Below, piece after piece: positions 53,907-54,872 of a stretch of DNA of 54,872 nt. The stretch is taken from contig DASUWK010000047.1 in NCBI GenBank assembly GCA_036378435.1, forward strand, positions 1-54,872, given 5' to 3'. A program made the position numbers and the translations under genes. The notes under the pieces were generated by a model that was not told where the DNA came from, did not search any database, and saw only the letters and a program-made list of their open reading frames with translations. The stretch comes from DASUWK01 sp036378435. Lineage in GTDB: Bacteria; Chloroflexota; Dormibacteria; Dormibacterales; Dormibacteraceae. The first letter of the stretch is position 1, and every line of letters starts with the position of its first letter.

Positions 53907-54817
53907 AGGCCCTGGTGCTCGGCGGCGGCGGCATCACCGGGATCGCGTGGGAGATCGGCGTCTTCGTCGGCCTGGCCGACGCGGGAGTCGACCTGCGCGA
54001 TGCGGACCGCGTGGTCGGAACCTCGGCCGGCGCCATCGTCGGCGCCCTCATCCGCAGCGAGCTTCCCCTCGCGGAGATATATGAGTCGCAGCTGGTCGAG
54101 GAGACGGAATCGATCGGCGCGCGGATGGGCTGGGGTCACTACCTGCGCTACGCCTATGCCGCATGGGCCGGGCGGGACGCCCACAAGGCGCGGGCGCGGA
54201 TCGGGCGCATGGCCGGCCGCGCGCGGGTCCCGGCGGAGGATCGTCGCCAGGTGATCGCGGACCGGCTGCCCGTTCGGGAGTGGCCGGCACGCCGGCTGTT
54301 GATCACTGCCGTCGACGCCGATACCGGCGATCCGATGGTCTTCGACCAGTCCAGCGGCGTCGACCTGCTCGACGCGCTGGCAGCCAGCTCGGCGGTGCCG
54401 CTGGTCTGGCCCCCGGTCGAGATCAAGGGCCGACGCTACATCGATGGCGGCGCCCGCTCGATCGCCAACGCCGACCTGGCGTCGGGCGCCGACCGGGTGG
54501 TCGTGATCGCGCCCATCAACGCCGCCTTCCGCAAGCAGGGCCGCATCTCGCACCAGCTGGCGACGCTCGGCCCGGACGTACGTTCGCTCGTCATCACGCC
54601 TGATGCGGCGTCCCGCAAGGCGATCGGCCGGCAGGTGCTGGATCCGGCGCGGCGGGCGCTTGCGGTCGAGGCTGGGAGGCGCCAGGGCGCGGAGCTCGCG
54701 GACGCTGTCAGAGCGGTCTGGGATGGGTACGATCAACCGGTCGAGGTGGACGGGCGGTCGCCGGTCGCTGCGCGATCGGAGGAAAGTCCGGGCTCCGCAG
54801 AGCAGGGCGCTGGGTAA
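53903..54817 (+). CDS. Patatin-like phospholipase
   Basis: 304 aa. The oxyanion loop GGGGITGIAWEIGV (residue 7 on), the nucleophile elbow VVGTSAGAIVG (Ser about residue 41) and the Asp motif RYIDGGARS give the Ser-Asp dyad of patatins, which cleave lipid acyl esters. The last 20 or so residues (SPVAARSEESPGSAEQGAG) are read from the start of the RNase P RNA gene, so the functional protein may end earlier. No signal peptide is seen. Confidence 0.88.
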   Translation: MKALVLGGGGITGIAWEIGVFVGLADAGVDLRDADRVVGTSAGAIVGALIRSELPLAEIYESQLVEETESIGARMGWGHYLRYAYAAWAGRDAHKARARIGRMAGRARVPAEDRRQVIADRLPVREWPARRLLITAVDADTGDPMVFDQSSGVDLLDALAASSAVPLVWPPVEIKGRRYIDGGARSIANADLASGADRVVVIAPINAAFRKQGRISHQLATLGPDVRSLVITPDAASRKAIGRQVLDPARRALAVEAGRRQGAELADAVRAVWDGYDQPVEVDGRSPVAARSEESPGSAEQGAG

Positions 54818-54872
54818 CACCCAGTCGGGGCGACCCGAAGGAAAGTGCCACAGAAATCACACCGCCGATGGC
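54742..54872 (+). ncRNA. rnpB: RNase P RNA (5' part; continues past the window)
   Basis: The conserved core GGAGGAAAGTCCGGGCTCC (54778 on) is the P4 5' strand and J-region of bacterial RNase P RNA. It is followed by GGGTAACACCCAG, CGGGGCGACCCGAAGG and AAAGTGCCACAGAAAT…ACCGCCGATGGC, all recognisable type A segments. A P3-like hairpin, CGGTCGC-TGC-GCGATCG, precedes the core. By alignment with E. coli from memory the 5' end is near 54742, uncertain by about 10 bases. Roughly the first third of the RNA is present. It overlaps the end of the patatin gene by up to 76 bases. Confidence 0.9.

Overview
The window is one contiguous stretch of high-GC bacterial chromosome, densely packed with protein genes. 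No insertion sequence, prophage, plasmid origin or CRISPR array was seen. The gene set suggests a free-living, probably terrestrial, aerobic bacterium: a GlgE-type trehalose-to-glucan route, a HemQ-like coproheme decarboxylase, an electron transfer flavoprotein, an acyl-CoA carboxyltransferase, a Tad pilus locus, and an SOS box of the actinobacterial/Gram-positive form (GCGAAC-N4-GTTCGC). The mixture of actinobacterial-like and Chloroflexota-like traits would fit the Chloroflexota/Candidatus Dormibacterota area or a deep actinobacterium. This is inference; the sequence alone does not settle it.

Layout. 1-0.8 kb: the 5' part of a RecA-like gene reading off the left edge, with a LexA-controlled promoter. 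0.84-9.2 kb: a ThiO-like oxidase, a secreted Asp-box protein, a lipoprotein phosphoesterase, a C39-like peptidase, a polysaccharide flippase and two alpha/beta hydrolases. 9.2-27 kb: an alpha-glucan supercluster. It has a small protein, an IMPase-like phosphatase, GlgE, a TreS-maltokinase fusion, GlgB, a GH57-glycogen synthase fusion, a reverse-strand glucan phosphorylase, a divergent nucleotidyltransferase/phosphomannomutase-like fusion, and a GNAT protein. 27.06 kb: tRNA-Gly(CCC). 27.2-33.8 kb: two small proteins, a large LuxR-family (LAL) regulator, a DUF4242 protein and three secreted proteins, most with unusually strong Shine-Dalgarno sites. 33.8-38 kb: a YciI-like protein, a CynX/NimT-type MFS transporter, an acyl/acetyl-CoA synthetase and two unknown proteins. 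38.2-44 kb: an eight-gene Tad pilus operon (CpaB, TadZ, TadA, TadB, TadC and three TadE/F/G-like proteins). 43.8-48.1 kb: an amidohydrolase, EtfB-EtfA, a glycosyltransferase with a CysRS-like N-terminal tail, and HemQ. 48.1-54.9 kb: a DUF3048 protein on the reverse strand, then a forward run of carboxyltransferase, BKACE, biotin carrier, DUF3467, zinc-ribbon protein, RNase H and patatin. The RNase P RNA gene starts inside the end of the patatin gene and runs off the right edge.

How the genes work together. The centre of the window can convert trehalose to maltose (TreS), phosphorylate it (maltokinase), polymerise maltose-1-phosphate (GlgE), branch the product (GlgB), extend glucan by a GT5 synthase joined to a GH57 hydrolase, and degrade it by phosphorolysis (GlgP). 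Synthesis and breakdown therefore sit together. The glgP and nucleotidyltransferase promoters appear to overlap head-on. Several lead genes have a TANNNT -10 hexamer only 6-9 nt before the start codon, which suggests leaderless mRNAs. Many operon junctions are 4-nt NTGA overlaps, some of which seem to use CTG as the start codon. No gene-free stretch longer than about 300 bases exists; the longest gaps (4027-4185, 740-840, 21366-21466) hold hairpins or promoter signals.
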